Below are positions 1 to 9,700 of a stretch of 18,521 nucleotides of DNA, piece by piece; within the stretch, counting starts at the first letter, position 1; every line of letters starts with the position of its first letter. The stretch lies in the NCBI GenBank assembly GCA_003339415.1, contig PDHQ01000504.1, positions 1 through 18,521 of the forward strand. The letters are read 5' to 3'. Source of the DNA: Ophiocordyceps camponoti-saundersi (nom. inval.) (Eukaryota; Ascomycota; Sordariomycetes; Hypocreales; Ophiocordycipitaceae). A model generated the notes under the pieces. That model was given only the letters and a program-made list of their open reading frames with translations, did not search any database and had not been told where the DNA came from. The position numbers were made by a program, and so were the translations under genes.

Positions 1-104
1 ATAATATATAAAAAGTTAATATAAAGAAAAAATATATTATTAGCTAGAAAAACTTATCTAATAATAAGTAAAAAAAACTAGCTATTTAAGGAAACTTATA
101 AGCT
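1..104 (-). other. 3' flank of hAT element, AT-rich
   Basis: This stretch lies downstream of the stop codon of the minus-strand hAT transposase. It is very AT-rich and has no reading frame. It is probably the 3' untranslated and terminal part of the hAT element. No terminal inverted repeat is recognisable, so the element end may lie outside the window. Confidence 0.4.
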
Positions 105-2893
105 TTAATCTTCTTCTTCTAAAGCTTGATTTTCCTCTTCTTTAATTTACTAGAAATTATTAAGCGTTAGATTCTAATTTTTAAGCAAAATTAATTACTC
201 GATAGTTTCCGGTTTTAAGTTATTCCTTAATAACGTAATTATATTACCGGAAATAGAAAAAATAGCCTTAATTAAGGCTAATATAGCTAGAATAGCTAAA
301 TATTTCCGTGCTAAAATTATTAAAATTAGAAAGCGTAAAGCATTATTTTTCTAATATAAAAGCGGATTACTCTAAGAAATAATTAGTAAATAAGGTAGAA
401 AAAATATAAAAAAAATATATAACTATACCTTAGAAGGTAAATAAGCTTCTGAAAGGTATTATATTAATTCTTCGTTAGTATTAGTATTTTTTAACTATAA
501 AGTAAAGTTAAAGTCGTCCGAGGTAATTATTTTAGGACTTTCTAAGTCTATTTCTATATTTTCCGTAGTTTTATAGCTAAAAATAATTAGTAAAAAATAT
601 AATAAAAATATAATTAGACTTACTAATTATATTCCTCTTAGAAAAGATATATAATATCTTTTTTAATACTTGAATAGTGATATAAAAAGCCGTTTTCTTA
701 AAAGTGATTATCCTTATATCTCGGGTCTAATAAAATTGCGAAAAGATAAGGTCGAAATGCCGATAAGTCGTTTTTTTTAAGCTATTTTAGAAAGTACTTT
801 TCTAGCTTCTTTAAGCCCTCTATTATATAGGTCTTAAAGGTAATAGAATAAGAAGACTAAAAAGTAATTAGTAAGTACTTTAAAAAATAAAAGAAAGAAA
901 AATACCTAGCTTTTTTCAAGGCTAGAAAATTCTTTATATAATTTAGTAAGCCGATTAAAGATCTAATAAATAAAAAGTAGTCCTTCCGAACTAGTCGTAT
1001 AAAAATGCCCTTATAAATAAGTAGAAGGAGTTAAAAAAACGTTAAAAATAGCTTTAAAATCTTTTAAAGCTTCCTATTCCTATTTAGAAGGGAATATTTT
1101 TTTATACTCTTTATAGTCTGTTAATTTAAAAACCTATTCTAAGGCAGAACGGAATTCTACCGCTCTTTCAAGCATAAAAAAGGTAGAATTCTACCTTATA
1201 GCGTTATCTATTTAATTAATTAGTAGTAAAATAAATAAATAATAAAGAAAAAAACTTACCGATAATAACCTTTGTTTTTTTAGATTGTTTTATATTTCCC
1301 TTAGATTTTTGCTTTAATAATCCTTCCTGAAAAAGCTATTTTAGTTCCGTATTATATTTTATAATAAATAAAATACGTCGAAGTCGGTTAAAAAGCGCTA
1401 TAAAAATAAATAATTAGTAAATAATAATAAAAAAAATAAATAACTTACTATTATATTCTTATAAAGCAGTATTTTTATCTAAAAGTTGCTTTTCCAAGTT
1501 AGAGTTATTTAAAAAGGCTTTAAAGATATCCTAAGCTATTAAATTAATAATATAAGCTAGGCAGCGAATTTGTCCTATAAATTCTTTAGAAAAAAGGTCG
1601 TTATAAGCCGAGGAATAAGCTTTTAAAAAGGTCTTATTATTAGTAGTATTATCGTAAGTAATACTAAAATAATATTATTAGTAAGTAAATAAAATAAAAA
1701 AATAAAAGAATTATTAGTATACCTATTAATAGACTTTAAAGTAATAGTCGGGTAAGAATTAAGGCAGGAAAGAATTTTAGTATAAATATAAGACCCGGTA
1801 TACTATTCTGTAAGCTATTTAAAAGCTAAAAGCTATTAGTAATAAATAAATAAATAAATAAATAAATAACGTACCTAAAAGCTTATAATTAAGCTTAAAG
1901 TCCGGAGAGATATAAGCTATAATTAAGCCTAAATAAGCATCTTAAGAGGTCGAGGTCTAGATATCGAAAATAAGGCTATAAAAGCTACTTTTAGAAGAGT
2001 GGCTTATTAAGTTATTATTTAATGTTAAAAGAGCCTCGTTAAAGTAGTTTTTTAAGTAATCTTTTAGCTTAGCGTAATAAATAGGCTTATGCCCCCTAGA
2101 AAAAAGTTAATTAATAAGTTAAATAAAAGAAAAATAACTTACTAATTATAATAAGTAAGAAGCTTATTAAAAGGCTTAGAGCAAATTACTAAAAAAGAAA
2201 TATTAGTTATTAAAAGAAAATTTATAACTAAATTCTAAGCTAAATTAGTATTAAAAGCTAAGTTTAACTTAGCCTGTTTTTCGAAAAAATTTTGCGAATT
2301 TTTTTTAAAAGGTTATTCTATAATTAAATTAGTAAAATATAATAAAAAGGTTAAAAACTTACTTCTTTTTAAGTTTTTTTCAGATTTTTTATTATAAGTA
2401 ATTATTTCGTATTTAAGCTTATAATGCTGGGCTAAATTAGAGGCCTAAAACTTATAAACTAGAAAAATAAACTCCGCTAAATAGCTATTTATTTAAAAAA
2501 TTAATTAATAAGGCCTTTTTATAATAAAAAAATAAGAAAAAAATAAGAAAAAAATACTAATATAGTATAAATAGCTTTTACTTTTCGTTCTTTATTTTCC
2601 TTAATCGGAAGAAGCTATCGGGTAAATAAACTATACTTTAAAACGTAGATTTTCGAAATCTTATCTAGGTCTAATTTAAACTTTTCCGTATTATATTAAG
2701 TAATACGGGCTTCTTCCTTTTCTTTTCCTTTTTTCGAAAAGCCTAAAGGTTCCTAAAAAAGTCCCTGATCCGAAAACTTAATACCGTCTAATTCGATAGC
2801 TATATCGCTATCGTAGCTGTTAAAATTAGCCGAGGTTACTTGAGAAGGCTCTCCCTAGGAGGTAATCGAAGGCGTATAGTTAAAGTCGGACAT
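105..2893 (-). pseudogene. hAT-family transposase, RIP-inactivated, with about nine introns
   Basis: This is a cut-and-paste DNA transposase of the hAT superfamily. It reads on the minus strand from an intact ATG (2893-2891, MSDFNYTPS) to a TAA at 107-105. Visible hAT landmarks, in order, are: a BED-finger-like Lys/His-rich segment near 2365-2480; the catalytic-Asp region (ITYDNTTNN, Asp codon at 1653-1651); the CLA(H)IINLIA block near 1525-1580, with His now Tyr; the R(W)NSTFFMLERA block near 1145-1205, with Trp now a stop; AILLDPRYK near 710-735; and the C-terminal dimerisation domain near 110-350 (GNIITLLRN, LKPETIE). Probable introns with GT...AG ends, often with an ACTAAT branch site, are 2485-2581, 2318-2362, 2096-2142, 1826-1874, 1664-1722, 1398-1448, 1208-1259, 577-623 and 372-428. 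The first intron's limits are uncertain because the frame does not join cleanly. Many TAA/TAG codons sit where Gln or Trp is expected, so the gene is dead by RIP. Confidence 0.85.
1840..1869. repeat. AATA tetranucleotide microsatellite
   Basis: A run of about seven AATA units lies inside the predicted fourth intron of the hAT transposase (1826-1874). It is a simple low-complexity repeat. Confidence 0.8.
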
Positions 2894-3328
2894 TTTGAGA
2901 GCAATTAGGGGGACTAGGCTAAAAGCGGTTAGGTCTATTATATTCTTCGGGAAAAAAGCTTCTTAAAAATACCCTTTTTATCTTTATAGCTTATTTATAG
3001 AATATTATAGAGCAGATTAAAGTTATAATATATATAGGTAGTAGTATATAACTATAAAGTTAAAGAAAAAAACTTAAAACTTTGAAAATTTTTCTAAATA
3101 TAAGGAAAAAAGGTAAGGGTACTTAGTAATCGGCTCGGAAAAGCGCCTTACGCTACGTATCTAGTCGTAGACCTACTTTTCGTAGATATACCTTCCTTAT
3201 ATTTTTAGAATATTTTTTAGTAGTAAAGTTTAAAAGTCTACTTAAAACCTCGTATTATTTATAAAGAGGGGTAAGTATAAAAAGCTCTTTTCCGTTAACT
3301 TAAAGAAAAAACTAGGGAAAAGAGGGAA
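2894..3328 (-). promoter_or_regulatory. hAT 5' flank, part 1 (interrupted by the Gypsy insertion)
   Basis: This is the upstream region of the minus-strand hAT transposase. It has no coding frame. It is nearly identical to the segment from about 15773 to 16195, and the shared block also includes the first ~45 bp of the coding sequence. Homology stops exactly where the Gypsy retrotransposon begins and resumes at 11137. It should hold the transposase promoter and subterminal sequences, but no promoter motif can be trusted in RIP-mutated DNA. Confidence 0.7.
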
Positions 3329-3333
3329 AAAAG
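3329..3333. repeat. Target site duplication AAAAG, left
   Basis: This 5-bp duplication abuts the 5' LTR of the Gypsy element and is identical to 11132-11136. Five bp is the usual size for Ty3/Gypsy integration. The corresponding unoccupied site is at 16196-16200. Confidence 0.9.
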
Positions 3334-3703
3334 TATTACGCGCTAGCTCTTATAAGGATTTCCCCTAAACATTTTACGGTAATTTCCGAGGATTTTATAG
3401 GGATTTCCCTTAAATATTTTACGGTAATTTCTAAGGATTTCTAACTATAGTTACGTAACCTCGGAAACCTTATCGTAAAATCCCTAGGAAGACTTTAGTA
3501 AGAAATTACCCGGAAATAGAGTTAACCTTTTACTAGAATTTCCTTATACCCTCTCCTATCTCTACTAGCATATACCTTTATATATTTTACTAAGATTTCG
3601 CCTACGAGAGTTTTTCCTCTTTTCTTTCCTTTCTCCTTAGCTTAGAATCTTTATTTATAATATTAATACTATTATTTACTTAACGTATTCTATAGCTATA
3701 ATA
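3334..3703 (+). repeat. 5' LTR of Gypsy element (370 bp)
   Basis: It aligns end to end with 10762-11131 at identical length, and the differences I checked are C/T or G/A transitions. It starts TATTACGCGC and ends CTATAATA, the RIP forms of TG...CA. It contains a 45-bp tandem duplication (3351-3440) and a TATA-like stretch near 3577-3586 that could be the former Pol II start region. Confidence 0.95.
3351..3440 (+). repeat. Two tandem 45-bp units within the 5' LTR
   Basis: Units 3351-3395 and 3396-3440 share the pattern GGATTTCCC...TTTTACGGTAATTTC...GGATTT, with transition differences. The same duplication is at 10779-10868 in the 3' LTR, so it belonged to the element before insertion. In the U3 of retroelements such duplications often act as enhancers; that role is inferred here. 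Confidence 0.85.
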
Positions 3704-3910
3704 TTATTCTAAGCTTAAATTTACTAGCGAGCGATTAAGAAACCTGCACTTTATTTTTACGTTTTCGTATAGGATAGAAAAAAACTTATATACGACTTAG
3801 ATTATAACTAGCTTCGAGATATATATCCGGAGCCCTTAAATAGACTCTTAGGCGATTAAGGAGACTTACCTCGGAGACGCTTAACCTTATAGTAGAACGG
3901 GATATTAGCG
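3704..3910 (+). other. Gypsy leader between 5' LTR and gag
   Basis: This stretch runs from the LTR to the first recognisable Gag frame and should contain the tRNA primer binding site. I could not match the bases after 3703 to a tRNA 3' end, probably because of RIP. The gag start codon is also lost, so the right boundary is approximate. Confidence 0.5.
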
Positions 3911-5010
3911 AAAACTAAACTATAATAATAGCTACCTTTTCCTAAAATACTACTAATATAACTATATTATAAGAGTAGCGTACGGAGATAGTATAATTAT
4001 AAGTATAAGTTATAAAACTCTAAGGTTAGTTAACTTAGAAAAACTAAAACCTAAACGCGGAAAGGACCCGTTAAGAAATATCGACTATATTTAGTATAAA
4101 TAAAGAGATTCGTCCTAACCGGAAAGGCCGCTTAGGATATTTTTACGCTAGTAGCCCTAGTAAGATAGCCGAACCCCTCTTATTTTAACTTTACGAAAGT
4201 TCGCTATAAGGAGGTAAGTAAGTTTTTAGGTAAAAAGGAGGATTTTAGTACCTTTCTTATAAACTTAAAAAATAAAATAAGGTTTAATAAGATAACTTTT
4301 TAAGATAAGTAGGACTAGATAAGTATATTATTCCGCGTATTAGAAGGGAAAGCCTATAAACTCTTAAAAACCCGATATAACTTAGAGGAACGCTTTTTTT
4401 CTAAATTAGCTAAAATAGTTTAATATTTAAAGTCTACTTACGGAAATCCTAATAAATTTACTAAGGCTATAAACTAACTTTATAAACTAAACTTCTTATT
4501 AATAAGTAAGTAGGAAATTTAGGAGTTCTTCGCGGAGTTTAACTACCTTATAGCTAAAACTTAAGTTCCCCTAGCTTAGATTAAGTATACGCTTTAGGAT
4601 TATCTACCCGCTAATCTTAACTTAAGCTTTCTTACGAAAGCTAAAGATTTACGTATAATATATAAGGAATTCTATAAGTATATAAAAAACGCTATATTTT
4701 GCCGAAAGAAAGAGTTAACCTATTAGGAGTTTTCCCGTAAAAGCTAAGCAGGTAAAAGGGTTACCCCGGAAAAGTAAAAGAAGATTACGATTATAACCTT
4801 TTACTAAAAGGGCTAGGCCCTTAGTAAAAGTAAGAAGAAAGTCTACTAGGAAAATAGTACCTATTTTATTTATAGAAAGAAGGGCTATATAGCTAAGGAC
4901 TACCTTAACCGATAGAAGATAGGGAGAGTCCGTAAAGTTTAGATACTTTTACCTAACTTTATTTAGTCGGATAACTCTAATTTAGGAAAAGAGTAAGATT
5001 ATTATAAGGC
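3911..5010 (+). pseudogene. Gypsy Gag, RIP-inactivated, 3' part split by a nested element
   Basis: This is the nucleocapsid/structural protein of the retrotransposon. One frame (codons starting at positions equal to 2 modulo 3) reads as Gag-like protein once TAA/TAG are taken as mutated Gln/Trp: for example RFVLTGKAA near 4100, FLGKKEDFSTFLINL near 4230, and LFRVLEGKAYKLL near 4330. A zinc knuckle of the form C-x2-C-x4-H-x4-C lies at 4862-4903, but all three Cys and the His codon now read Tyr (TAT/TAC). Upstream of about 4080 the frame is less convincing and no ATG survives. At 5010 it is interrupted by a TR-GAG-like element. The protease frame beyond is offset by -1 once the insertion is removed. 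Confidence 0.8.
5006..5010. repeat. Target site duplication AAGGC, left of TR-GAG copy 1
   Basis: It matches 6787-6791 (AAAGC) with a single G/A difference, as expected of a 5-bp duplication later hit by RIP. Confidence 0.7.
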
Positions 5011-5220
5011 TATAATAGTCTTACTAAGGCGACTATAGAAGTAAGCTAAAGTAGAGTTATAATTAAAGCTATCGAAGAGAGGAAGGAGAAGGGAGAGAAG
5101 CCCCCTTCCTAAGCTAGCTATATACCCCGCGCGATAACTAATCGCTATCGGGAAGACCTAAATATATCCGCTATAATCCCCCCTATCTAGCTATAATTAG
5201 TTATAGACTAATCCCTTATA
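5011..5220 (-). repeat. 3' LTR of TR-GAG copy 1 (left, 210 bp)
   Basis: Matches 6577-6786 and the four other LTRs of this family at identical length. Its outer ends read TATAA...TTATA, the RIP form of TG...CA. Confidence 0.9.
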
Positions 5221-5233
5221 TAGCCCTTTTCTT

Positions 5234-5692
5234 AGGCCGGCCGAGGAGGTAGGAGCGTAGGACGGAAGAGTTACGTACTATTACGCTAGCGAGATACTCT
5301 ATATAGTCCCTAGCCGACTGCCTAATAGCCTCCGTAGAGATAAGGATAAGAGGGCGGAAAGGCTCCCTTATAGCCCGGGGAATTAAACTCCGATCCCTAT
5401 AAGGAAGATTTTAATAAGCTTAGAATCGTAGCACTACTTAAGGTAGGAATTAATAAACTTATATACTAGTAGTAAAAACTTACTTATATAGCTAGCATAT
5501 AAGTTTAAGTAGCACTATACTAGTTACGGGAAGCTTAAAAAATAACCTAATTATAGTAAATAGTAAAGCTAGCTATATACTTATCGCTATATACTACTAG
5601 CGCTAGTTTATAAGCTAGGGCGTAATATAACTATAGTATATACCTGCTAATAAATCTACGCGCCTAAGCCGCGCGCGGACTATCCCTATATA
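5234..5692 (-). other. Non-coding 3' part of TR-GAG copy 1, with hairpin and tRNA-T-arm-like motif
   Basis: About 460 bp between the Gag frame and the 3' LTR has no supportable reading frame. On minus it contains an inverted repeat (5407-5427, GATTCTAA/TTAAAATC arms with a 5-base loop). Next to it is a segment resembling a tRNA T-arm or Pol III B box (5389-5379, AGTTTAATTCC; in copy 3 it reads GGTTTAATTCC, against consensus GGTTCRANNCC). It is shared by all three copies. It may be a packaging or structural RNA element or chance; I cannot tell. Confidence 0.45.
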
Positions 5693-6576
5693 AGGTAATA
5701 TAATAAAGCCGGAAATTACCTAAGCTATAATATTTAGCGTATACTTATCCTTCCTTACTTATTATCCCCCTAATTAAAATATTTTAGATTTACCTCTAAC
5801 TTCCCCGCTCCGCCCGTAAAAAGCCCTAACTTTAATATCCCTATTTACTTATAAAGCTTCGAATAGTTATACTTAAAATAACCGATCTAGTTATACTAAT
5901 AGTAACGCCGGCGCTTAGTAATACTAGAATAAGATTATATAAACGCGATATCTATTAAGTTAGTAGAAAAGGGGGGCGGCAAATTAACTAGCGTGTTAGG
6001 AATATTCCCGGAACTAAATACTCTATTAAAGCCTCGGAGAAAGCTAGCGAAGGCTATATACGTTATAGGCTAGTTCTTACGATCTAAGCGCTCTTATAGC
6101 TCCTTATATAGCCCGGATAAGAGTAGAATAATCTTAATATAGTTAGATTAATACGATAGTCTAGCCTTAAAAAGGGCATATTCCTACCTTATAACGTATT
6201 CTCTAAGGGGCTCTAACGGCCCCTAATATATCCTAACTAAGGAAAAACTTACTCGGCGCTCCTTATAACTTTCCCTAAAAAGCTTAGAGACGTACGCTAA
6301 AAAGGCTTTAAGCTAGTAAGAAAAATCTATAGCTATAATAATATATAGAAAGAATATCTACTAAAAGGTGCTAAGATAAGAAAAGATATAGTAGAACTAA
6401 GACTTAGACTCCTTAATTATAGCTCCGTTAATCGTAAATTTAGTATATATAGTAGCTAGCTAAGAATCTAGGCCGGAATAAGCTAAGAGCGGCTCTAATA
6501 TAAGTAGAATTTAATAGTATTCTATATTAAGATCTTACTCTTATATTCGGTTAGCGGTAAAAGGAGCTTTAATTAA
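5693..6576 (-). pseudogene. Gag-like protein of TR-GAG copy 1, RIP-inactivated
   Basis: This is the same frame as in the copy at 11817-12700, read on minus from just inside the right LTR. The zinc knuckle C-x2-C-x4-H-x4-C maps to 5904-5863, with ligand codons changed to Tyr. Upstream Gag blocks (for example INGAVIRESKS, YTAFASLL and a poly-Pro run) are present in copy 2. No start Met is visible next to the LTR. The C-terminal end is uncertain by tens of codons. Confidence 0.7.
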
Positions 6577-6786
6577 TATAATAGTCTTATTAAGGCGATT
6601 ATAGAAGTAAGCTAAAATAGAGTTATAATTAAAGCTATCGAAGAGAGGAAGGAGAAGGGAAAGAAGCCCCCTTCCTAAGCTAGCTATATACCTTACGCGA
6701 TAACTAATCGCTATCGGGAAAACTTAAATATATCCGCTATAATCCCCCCTATTTAGCTACGATTAGTTATAAACTAATCCCTTATA
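6577..6786 (-). repeat. 5' LTR of TR-GAG copy 1 (right, 210 bp)
   Basis: Partner of 5011-5220, same length, with transition differences. It is followed by the duplication AAAGC and then the continuing Gypsy sequence. Confidence 0.9.
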
Positions 6787-6791
6787 AAAGC
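6787..6791. repeat. Target site duplication AAAGC, right of TR-GAG copy 1
   Basis: Partner of AAGGC at 5006-5010. The ancestral Gypsy sequence joins 5010 to 6792. Confidence 0.7.
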
Positions 6792-9700
6792 TTTTTAATA
6801 ATCTTAAAAGTATTATATATAAGATAGAAAGTAAGAGAGTTATTTATTATTAATAGTTAAGTTTAAATTAATAATATAGCTTTTTATACCTTTACCTTAT
6901 ATAATACTAAAATAAACGCCTATCTCCTAATTAGTTATTATTTCGCAAAGTAAGTAGTAAAGCGCTTAAGCGCCGAGCTTATCCCTATTTATCCTATCCC
7001 CCTTATTAATTTCTAAAGCTATTAAGCTAGCTTAGTTCGTAAGCACTTAATTATTACTTTAGTAATCGATAGATAATATTTTCCGTAGGAAATTTACTAA
7101 GTAACTAACTACGCTTAAGATCTCTTTATTAGCCTTTTCTAGATAGCGGAGAAGAGGTTATTACTTAACTATACGGCCTAGAAACTAGTTTAGCTAGATA
7201 ACTTACCTACCCTCGCTAAATACTCGCCCTCGATCTTCTTACCTAAAAAGCCCTTTTTTAATAGAAATCTAAACTTAGCTATCTAAGCAGATACTAAGCG
7301 CTAGAACCGCCTTCTCCGTTAGGACGAGCGTAAATATTAGATCTTTTAACGCTTATAAAAGAAGAAAGATTTCGTATAGCTTATAAAGAAAAAGAAGCTA
7401 GCCTAAACCCTAACTAAGGATAACTAAGATACTAATAATATTAATAAGGATATTCTAAAAAAGTAACTTATCTACTAAATCTAATAAGACTCTTACTATA
7501 AGTAATAGGAAGAAATAACCCTATTAATACCTTAAATATTTATAAAGTTAGAAGACGATAATAATAACCTAACTACGATCGCGAAGCTAAGCTTAGCTAG
7601 CTATATATACGTAGGATAGGAAATCCTATTCCCTTAAAGTAAAGAACTTAAGTATATTACTTATATACGTAATATAATTCCTCTAGCTTTTACGTACCTT
7701 AAAAGATTCTTTAATAAGAAGGAAGCTTATACTCTAGCTTATCCCTAGCTTAGCTATAATATAACCCTAAAACTTAAGAAGCTCCTAAACCTAGTAAGAC
7801 CCCTTTCTTATAAGATACTGGTAAAATACTTACTTTTAGAAAAGGAGACTATTAACTACTTACTTAAGATTAGTTTTATTAAGCTAGATATTAGCCTTTA
7901 CGCCGCCTTTATTTTCTTCGCCCCGAAGCTATACTTAATAGCCCGACGCTTTTATATTAATTACCGATAGATAAATAATTACTTAAAAAGTTAGATCTCG
8001 CCCGCTCCCTCCTTAAAAAGTACCGCGTTTAGCTACTAGGAGGCGAAACGGTTTTTAAAGATTAACGTTATTTAAGCGTTTTATTATCTCTATCTTAACC
8101 CTAACTCTAAGTACCTTACGGCTTTCTATATAAAGTTTAGCACGTTTTATTAGCTTATTCTTCTATTTAGCCTTAAGGTAGAATTTATATAATTTTAGAA
8201 TTTTATTAACGCTTAACTTTACGATTTCCTTAACCGCTATACGAGTATATACGCTAACGATATATTAATTTACTTAAATAGCGAAGAAAAGGAATACTAA
8301 GAGGAGTACTAAGAAATAATCTAGCGCTTATACTAAGCGAACTTATAAAAAGATATCTAGAAATTAAGGTTTAATATTACTAAAGTTAACTACCTTAGTA
8401 TAATACTATACGTAAGCTAAGGAATAAGCGTAGACCCCTATAAAATATAAGCAATCTAAGACTAGAAATTTAAAGATCTCCGGGACTATAAGGCTATCCG
8501 CTTATTCGTAGGATTTTATAACTTTATTAGGATTTTCTATTACTATATTAGTGCCGCCGCGGAACCTTTAAACTATTTTCTAAAAAAGGATATCGCTTTT
8601 AAGCTTAGACTAGAATAGAAGGAGGCTTTTAATAAGATAAAGGAACTAGCTATATAAGCCCTAGTACTTACTTTTTTCTATCCTAAACTCCTAACTTAGC
8701 TTAAAACTAACGCCTCTTAGAACGCTACCGCTAATATATTTTAATAATAGTAAAACGACTAAGTATAAAAGCTAATAAGCTTCTTTTTAAAAACGATAAA
8801 CTTAGCTAAATATACGTACTTAATTTAAAACCGTAAACTTCTTACTATTATATAAAGCCTTAAGTATTTTTACCCGAAATTACTTAGTTAGAAATTCGAT
8901 ATAATTATAAACTATAAGGCCTTAGTTTATTTTATAACGAAAAGATTACTTTCTATTTACTAAGTCTAATAGTTTAATTTCCTTACTTAGTTCGATATTT
9001 ATTTCTTATATTAACTTAGCTAATTAAACGTAGCTACTAATACCCTCTCGCGTAAGATAGCTAAGCTTCTAACCGTAAAAGCTTATAAGAAAGAGGAAAG
9101 GACGCTTATAATAATTCCTTTAGAAAGCCTTAGATTCGAAGTCCTAACCCTAACCCCTATAATTACCCTAGTCCGCCTTAGAGAAAACTTTACCTTATTA
9201 AGAGCAAAGTTAGTATAACTAATCTAAGAGGAGAATATAAGCTAGGATCTTAAATTCTACGGTAACCTCCTAGTTATTCCTAAGTAGGATAGTTAAAAAA
9301 AGCTCTTTTTTCGCACTACCCTAATTCGGAATATATATAAGCTAGCTATCTTTACTTATAATAGCTAAAATAAAATTACTTAGATATTTTAGCGAAATTA
9401 CTATTAGCTTAGAATAAAGTAAGATATCCGTTAATATATCCGTAACTACTATAAGTATTAAAAGAATAAGGCCCCGCGAGATAAAACCTTAAGCTTACTA
9501 TACCCTTTACTTATTCTAACTTCTATATAGGAGTATATAGCTTATAATAAGAAAGCTATACTAAAAGACCGCTTTAGGTACGACTATATCTAAACTTTTA
9601 TTTATAAGCTAAGTTAGATTATCGCTATATTATTAAGTAAGAAGAACGATATAATAGAGGTATTCGCCGGACGCTACTTCTAATACCTTTATTATCTCTT

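Larger units (their letters stand above)
5011..6786 (-). mobile_element. TR-GAG-like non-autonomous LTR element, copy 1
   Basis: This is a 1776-bp element with 210-bp LTRs (5011-5220 and 6577-6786) inserted between gag and protease of the Gypsy element. It is flanked by a 5-bp duplication with one mismatch. It shows the same length and structure as the copies at 11607-13382 and 13579-15354. The sense strand is set by a Gag-like frame on minus. There is no protease, RT, RNase H or integrase, so it must have relied on another element's enzymes. Differences from the other copies are almost all transitions. Confidence 0.92.

Noticed and set aside
3704..3725. Primer binding site of the Gypsy element
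   Set aside because: The bases after the 5' LTR do not begin with a recognisable TGG-type complement to a tRNA 3' end, even allowing for RIP changes, so I do not assign one.
5371..5430. A true tRNA gene
   Set aside because: Only a T-arm-like piece is visible. The upstream hairpin does not give a proper anticodon loop, and no acceptor or D-arm could be matched.
5011..6786. Plus-strand orientation of TR-GAG copy 1, suggested by the host Gypsy element
   Set aside because: The Gag frame, zinc knuckle and polypurine tract are on the minus strand, as shown by comparison with copy 2.
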